DNA from: Nocardia sp. NBC_01329
Lineage (GTDB): Bacteria > Actinomycetota > Actinomycetes > Mycobacteriales > Mycobacteriaceae
Direction: 5' to 3'
Length of the DNA: 64,000 bases
NCBI RefSeq assembly: GCF_035956715.1
Contig: NZ_CP108381.1
Span: 5,550,001 to 5,614,000 of the forward strand
This document shows, in pieces, positions 59,401 to 64,000 of this stretch. The position numbers and the translations under genes were made by a program. Position 1 is the first letter of the stretch. Each line of letters begins with the position of its first letter. Below the pieces are notes generated by a model. That model was not told the DNA's origin. It ran no database searches and saw only the letters and a program-made list of their open reading frames with translations.

Positions 59401-61093
59401 CGGATTCCGGGCCGATATGGCGACGCAGGCTGGTGACGACCTCTTCCCGGATGGCGTCCAGCGGCGGGTTGGTGACCTGCGCGAACTGCTGGGAGAAGTA
59501 GTCGAAGAGCAACCGCGGCCGCGATGACAGCACCGCGATCGGGGTATCGGTGCCCATCGAACCCAGCGCTTCCGCGCCGGTCTTGGCCATCGGCGAGATC
59601 AGCAGGTTCAGTTCCTCGAGGCTGTACCCGAAGATCTGCTGCCGGATGAGCACCCGGTCGTGCGACATATGGATATGCGGCCGGTCCGGAAGGTCGGAGA
59701 GGTGCTTGATGCCCTCGTCGAGCCATTCCCGGTAGGGATGCTCGGCGGCCAGCTGGGACTTGATCTCGTCGTCGCCGACGATCCGGCCCTGGGCAGTGTC
59801 CACCAGGAACATCCGGCCGGGCTGCAGGCGCACCTTGCGGACGACCTTGGACTGGTCGATATCGAGAACACCGACCTCGGAGGCCATGACCACCAGACCG
59901 TCGTCGGTGATCCAGATCCGGCTCGGGCGCAGACCGTTGCGGTCCAGCACGGCGCCGATGACGGTGCCGTCGGTGAAGCACACCGACGCGGGGCCGTCCC
60001 ACGGCTCCATCAGCATCGAGTGGTATTCGTAGAACGCCCGACGTTCGGCGTCCATGTTCTCGTTGCGTTCCCAGGCTTCGGGGATCATCATCAGCACCGC
60101 GTGCGGCAGGGTGCGGCCGCCCAGATGCAGCAGTTCCAGGACCTCGTCGAAGCGAGCGGTATCGCTGGCCCCGGGGGTACAGACGGGGAAGATCTTCTCC
60201 AGCCGGTTCTTGCCGGCCGAATCCTTGCCGAAGATATCCGAACGCAGCAGCGCCTCACGCGCGCGCATCCAGTTCTCGTTACCGGCGACGGTGTTGATCT
60301 CACCGTTGTGCGCGACCCGGCGGAACGGGTGGGCCAGCGGCCAGGACGGGAAGGTGTTGGTGGAGAACCGGGAGTGCACGATACCCAGGGCGCTCTCCAC
60401 CCGGTCGTCCTGCAGATCCAGGTAGAAGGCCCGCAGCTGCGGGGTGGTGAACATGCCCTTGTAGACGAAGGTCTGGCCGGACAGGCTCGGGAAATAGACC
60501 GACTCCCGGCCGACCGCCCCCTCGCCCGCACCCGCGCGGCCGAGTTCGTGCTCGACCCGTTTGCGGACGACATAGGCGCGCCGTTCGAGATCCATCCCGG
60601 AGAGCTGTTCGGCCGTATCGGCGGGAGAGGCGATGAACAGCTGCCGGAACAGTGGCATGGCATCGCGCGAGAGCGCGCCGAGCGACGATTCGTCGATCGG
60701 GACCTCACGCCAGCCCAGTACCGTCAGACCCTCTTCCTTGACGATCTTCTCGACGCCGTAGCAGGCGCGAGCGGCCTCGCGCCGGGCCTGGGGCAGGAAG
60801 GCGATACCGGTGGCGTAGGAGCCCTCCGCGGGCAGGTCGAAGTCGACGACTGCCCGGAAGAACCGGTCGGGTACCTGGATGAGGATGCCCGCGCCGTCGC
60901 CGGAATTCGGCTCGGCGCCCGCGGCACCGCGGTGCTCCAGATTCAACAGGGCCGTAATAGCCTTGTCGACGATGTCACGGCTGCGGCGACCGTGCATATC
61001 ACCGACGAACGCGACACCGCAGGCGTCGTGTTCGTTCGCCGGGTCGTAGAGCCCGATGGGTCCGGGGGACCTGTGGCCAGGTAGTTGCGTCAT
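56441..61093 (-). CDS. gltB: glutamate synthase large subunit
   Basis: A 1550-residue enzyme. The N-terminal glutaminase begins at the cysteine in [13 protein letters not shown] after removal of a roughly 25-residue propeptide. The FMN domain has [24 protein letters not shown]. The 3Fe-4S cluster is in [20 protein letters not shown]. The C-terminal GXGXG helix is complete (from about residue 1270). The ATG at 61093 is used. The 0.9-kb leader in front is described separately. This is the nitrogen-assimilation operon gltBD, ordered as in Rv3858c-Rv3859c. Confidence 0.97.
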   Translation of the reverse strand: [1550 protein letters not shown]

Positions 61094-62007
61094 GCCTCTG
61101 CCTTCGAAAAAGTCGACCTCGACGTGGTGCGGCCTGTGGTGAGTACGCCCTGTCGAACGCCGGTACTGTCGAACGCTCCCTGCTTGGACTGCGTTCGTAC
61201 GGTGGCCGACACCAGCCGCGCTGATGGTGTTCGGCGTGCAGTCACGTCTGAAGTTTTTCCACCTGTCGCTGTGCGCAGGTACCCGCCGGTAACGAAACGC
61301 TTACGCGTCCGGAACCTGGGGGCGGGATTTCGCCCGCTAGGCTGGCCTGATCGGTGATCGCCCGAGCATGCCCTCGGCCGGACATCGGTATGTGCGGCGT
61401 AAGAGCAAACGATAAGCCAGGTCCGGGGTCCAACCAACCAAGGTTGCCCTAATAATCGGATCTAGCTGGGCTTCTTCATTTCGTTCCTCCACATATGCGC
61501 GTTTTCTAGTGTAAAGCAGCTTTCGGGGGCGGATCGATCCCGGATCGCCCCTCCGAGCAGCGGCGATCCAAGGGTTGCGAGCCCTTCCCGATGCCACGCC
61601 ACATCCGGCGAAACCACGCTCACCTGCATCGAAGATGAATTCCCGGCCGCGCAGGACGGCAAACCCATCAGCGTGCGGCTAACTGTCGCGCGCCTCGATG
61701 AGATGTTCGTGACAGCGTCGTGACAAGCACAGGACATGATCCGACCGTCCGGACTGTTTTTGGGTTCAACACCTCAGCACATGATCAGCAAACCTTGTAT
61801 CCAGTGGTTCACGACACACTTTTCCGGCGCGATCGCGCCCCGTTCCCGTTGCGGCAGCACAAGATTCGACACCCGTACCCGCGCCGTCGGAATACGGTCC
61901 CGCGGCGGTCGTGGAATGCTGATCGGCACCCTTGTGAAGATCCCCACACCCACTCACCAAGGGTCGATCGGCAGGCGTGTGTCCTGTCACGCTGAGACAA
62001 CGAATCG
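61094..62007. other. long non-coding leader upstream of gltB
   Basis: 914 bases without a supported gene lie between gltB and the divergent DUF4407 gene. Near gltB there is a duplicated CTGTCGAACGC (about 61150 and 61166) and an imperfect hairpin with GCGTTCGTAC. From 61440 to 61530 the sequence is AT-rich. At 61605-61723 one frame ends EDEFPAAQDGKPISVRLTVA and RLDEMFVTAS before a stop, with natural composition but no start; it may be the tail of a lost gene. Nothing resembles tRNA or a transposase. Confidence 0.45.
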
Positions 62008-63681
62008 ATGACAGCTGCAGAGGATATGAGCCCCATGAGCGTCACCGGCATGTTCATCCGGCTCGGCGGCGGACAGCCCGCCGAAACCGCCGAGGGATAC
62101 GAGCGAACCGGCTACACGATCACCGGCACGGGTGTGGCGTTGTTCGCACTCGTCGCCGGCTCGGTCGCCGCCACCACCATGGGTGCCGCCGATCAACCCC
62201 CGCTCGCGGTCGCGGCGATCGGTCTGACAGCGGGGCTCCTCGCCGGCCTGCTCGGCCGGGCCCTGGCCGGGGCCGCGCCGACCGCCCGTCCCGATCTGCC
62301 GGCCGGAACCGTCAATTTTCCGGCGGTCGCCACCCGGGTCGGCATCGCCGTCCTCGCCGGCGTAGTGCTGGCCGAGATGGCGATGACCGTACTGTTCGGC
62401 GGCACCGTGGACCGGTTACTGGACGATCGTGCGGCGGCGGCAGCCGCTACGACACCGGCCGTACGCACCGCCCAGGACGAACTCGACCGGGCCGTTGCCG
62501 ACCGCACCGCACTGGACGGGACCATCGCGGCGGCTACCACGGAGATCGACACCGCTCTGATCATCGCCCGATGCGAGTTCAACCCGTCTCCGCAGTGCCC
62601 GCAGACCAAGATCACCGGAGTGCCCGGCCGCGGACCGGAGGCCCAGACCGCGAACGACATGCTCGACGACGCGCGAACCGCACTCGGCGCCGCGCAGAAC
62701 CGCGTCGCCCCGATCGACCAGCGCGTAACCGACGCCCGCCTGGCCCTGCACAACGCGCGGGCAGCGATCGCAGACGGCGATCGCGGGTTCGGCGCTCGGT
62801 GGTCGGCGGCGCACGACTACACCACCGGGCACTGGGAAGCACTGGCCTTGCGGCTGCTCACCTGGGCGGTCTTCGCCCTGTTGGCACTGCTGCCGCTGGT
62901 TCTGCGCCGGTGGCGCGGTGAAACAGCACAGGAGCGGCGCCGGGCCGCCGAAACCGTCCGAGACCGCGCCGAACGCGCCGCGGACGCCGCGATCGCCGAG
63001 AAGGAGGCCGCGGTCCGGGCCGATACTGCGGCCCTCCGGGCCGAACAGCAGCTGACCGCCGCCAAGCTCGCGGCCGAAGCCGATACCACTATCGACCGGG
63101 AGCGGCAGCGCACCCGGGTCATCGCCGCGCTCGGCAGCCTGGAGATCGGAGTCACCGAACGCGACCCAGATTCCGCGCTGCTGCCACCGGCCGGAAACAA
63201 CGCACTGCCGCCGGGGGCCGGGAAATCCGATATGCCGGTGCCCCTCGGCAAAGAGGTCGCGGTCCGGGAGCCGGCGGGTCTGGAGCTTCCACTCATCGGC
63301 ACCGTCCCCTTCACCGATACCGCTGCGCGCTGGATCCGCCCGTTCGTCCCGGGTTTCATCAGCTCGGCCATCGATACCGCCATCGATACCGCGAGCCAGC
63401 CGCTGCGCACCGCACGCCATGTGCTCACCGAAGCCGAAGAGATCACCTTCACGCTGCGCCGGGCACGAAAGGTCACTGTCGACAGCGATATCGGCGGCCC
63501 CCGCACGGTCCGGGAAACCTCCATTCGTGGCCGCGAGGGTCCAGTGGCCGCCGAAATCACCCTCGATTCCGACGCCATCGTCTCCGCCACGACCCATCTG
63601 GAACCGGCGACCACGGCCGCGCTGCCCGCGGGCAGCGCACGGACGGAGTCCGGTCCCCGCGCCCTGCCCCCGGGCAGCTGA
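62008..63681 (+). CDS. DUF4407 membrane protein
   Basis: A 557-residue protein. There are three helices near the N-terminus (TGVALFALVAGSVAATTMG, LAVAAIGLTAGLLAGLLG, RVGIAVLAGVVLAEMAMTVL), a long coiled-coil loop with two cysteines (about 145-265), a fourth helix (LLTWAVFALLALLPLVL) and then a highly charged coiled coil (ERRRAAETVRDRAERAADAA) with a soluble tail. This is the DUF4407 layout, a family without known function. The ATG at 62008 is used. It is divergent from gltB. Confidence 0.82.
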   Translation: MTAAEDMSPMSVTGMFIRLGGGQPAETAEGYERTGYTITGTGVALFALVAGSVAATTMGAADQPPLAVAAIGLTAGLLAGLLGRALAGAAPTARPDLPAGTVNFPAVATRVGIAVLAGVVLAEMAMTVLFGGTVDRLLDDRAAAAAATTPAVRTAQDELDRAVADRTALDGTIAAATTEIDTALIIARCEFNPSPQCPQTKITGVPGRGPEAQTANDMLDDARTALGAAQNRVAPIDQRVTDARLALHNARAAIADGDRGFGARWSAAHDYTTGHWEALALRLLTWAVFALLALLPLVLRRWRGETAQERRRAAETVRDRAERAADAAIAEKEAAVRADTAALRAEQQLTAAKLAAEADTTIDRERQRTRVIAALGSLEIGVTERDPDSALLPPAGNNALPPGAGKSDMPVPLGKEVAVREPAGLELPLIGTVPFTDTAARWIRPFVPGFISSAIDTAIDTASQPLRTARHVLTEAEEITFTLRRARKVTVDSDIGGPRTVRETSIRGREGPVAAEITLDSDAIVSATTHLEPATTAALPAGSARTESGPRALPPGS

Positions 63682-63802
63682 TCGCCGCGCGACCGACCCC
63701 GGCTGTTCATCGCACCACTGCGATCCACCGCACCGGTCGGACGCACCGGCGCACTGCTCCGGCCGGGCGCTGACTTCGATGGGCTTCACCCGCCTGCGCC
63801 CA

Positions 63803-63808
63803 TTAGAC
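63803..63808 (+). promoter_or_regulatory. -10 box for a leaderless gene
   Basis: TAGACT matches TANNNT and lies 8 bases before the GTG at 63817. No ribosome binding site is present, so the mRNA probably begins at or next to the start codon. Confidence 0.5.
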
Positions 63809-63816
63809 TCGGCCGC

Positions 63817-64000
63817 GTGCAGCCTGCCGCTGATACGGCCGGTTCCGTCGGGGCGGGAAGATATCCGGAAGAACGACCCCAGACAGCGACGGTTCCGATC
63901 CGCCCGCTGAGTTTCCGGGAACTGCTCGACGCGCCGTTCGCCTTGTTGCAGGCCGATATCCGCATCCTGGCTGGATGCGCCGCGGTCCTGCTGGTGGCCG
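63817..64000 (+). CDS. start of a membrane-protein gene, cut by the window edge
   Basis: 61 codons are visible: a Gln/Pro/Thr-rich start (QPAADTAGSVGAGRYPEERP), then IRPLSFRELLDAPFALLQAD, and the beginning of a membrane helix (IRILAGCAAVLLVA). The RPLSFRELLDAPFAL segment with the following helix resembles the beginning of actinobacterial multi-helix membrane proteins of unknown role. Too little is present to name it. Confidence 0.65.
   Translation, partial: MQPAADTAGSVGAGRYPEERPQTATVPIRPLSFRELLDAPFALLQADIRILAGCAAVLLVA

Noticed and set aside
61285..61305. GlnR site (GGTAACGAAACGC)
   Set aside because: The GTAAC and GAAAC halves lack the required 6-base spacing.
61438..61460. Iron box in the gltB leader (AAGGTTGCCCTAATAA)
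   Set aside because: Only about half of the 19 consensus positions match and symmetry is missing.

Overview
The window is high-GC actinobacterial chromosome, most likely from a Nocardia-type member of the mycolic-acid group (Mycobacteriales). The grounds are a PE/PPE/EspG gene set, XRE-DUF5753/DUF397 pairs, DUF3558 lipoproteins, many GTG starts, and a gene order that follows the Mycobacterium tuberculosis block serS - Rv3835 - Rv3836 - Rv3837c - pheA - Rv3839 - Rv3840 - bfrB - glpQ1 - Rv3843c - sodA - Rv3847 - (rraA) - gltD - gltB. That comparison is from memory of the M. tuberculosis map, not from a search.

Left part (1-13.7 kb): hemC, a YoeB-type toxin whose YefM-type antitoxin has lost its 5' end next to an XRE/DUF397 regulator pair, a DUF3558 lipoprotein with a small partner, a metallo-beta-lactamase/Rieske protein, a secreted protein, and two tandem 1-acylglycerol-phosphate-type acyltransferases. 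Then comes a copper module: a CsoR-like operator inside a sigma70-like promoter, a His-rich extracytoplasmic protein and a CopA-type ATPase. A DUF606 (YdcZ) transporter follows.

Middle (13.7-43.5 kb): an MFS transporter, a GGDEF-EAL protein with a degenerate GGDEF, serS, a septum-formation protein, a minimal zincin, the inserted PE-PPE-EspG trio, a histidine phosphatase and pheA. The next stretch concerns iron and oxidative stress: an IdeR-type iron box before a DUF2470 protein, a ferritin-like protein that has lost most ferroxidase ligands, BfrB with tandem repeats in its promoter, SodA, and a GDT1-family Mn exporter under a yybP-ykoY manganese riboswitch. CPBP protease and LCP genes lie between. 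Two arrays of about 120-bp structured repeats sit directly in front of the CPBP gene and the ferritin-like gene. glpQ1, a DUF4328 protein, a rhodanese and a DUF5926 protein form a minus-strand operon. An SDR dehydrogenase, a secreted protein with nineteen 5-residue GFDR-type repeats, htpG and an overlapping RecB-like nuclease follow.

Right part (43.6-64 kb): a DUF6474-like protein; a second copper module (membrane protein, YcnI, CopC, CopD) with overlapping genes; two tandem DUF5313 proteins; RraA; an S4-domain protein; a LysX-type lysyl-phosphatidylglycerol synthase/LysRS fusion with an altered class II motif 2; a GYPQQ-repeat membrane protein; a histidine phosphatase; a cutinase; gltD and gltB; a 0.9-kb non-coding leader; a DUF4407 membrane protein; and the start of a membrane-protein gene cut by the window edge. 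I see no tRNA, rRNA, CRISPR array, transposase or integrase.
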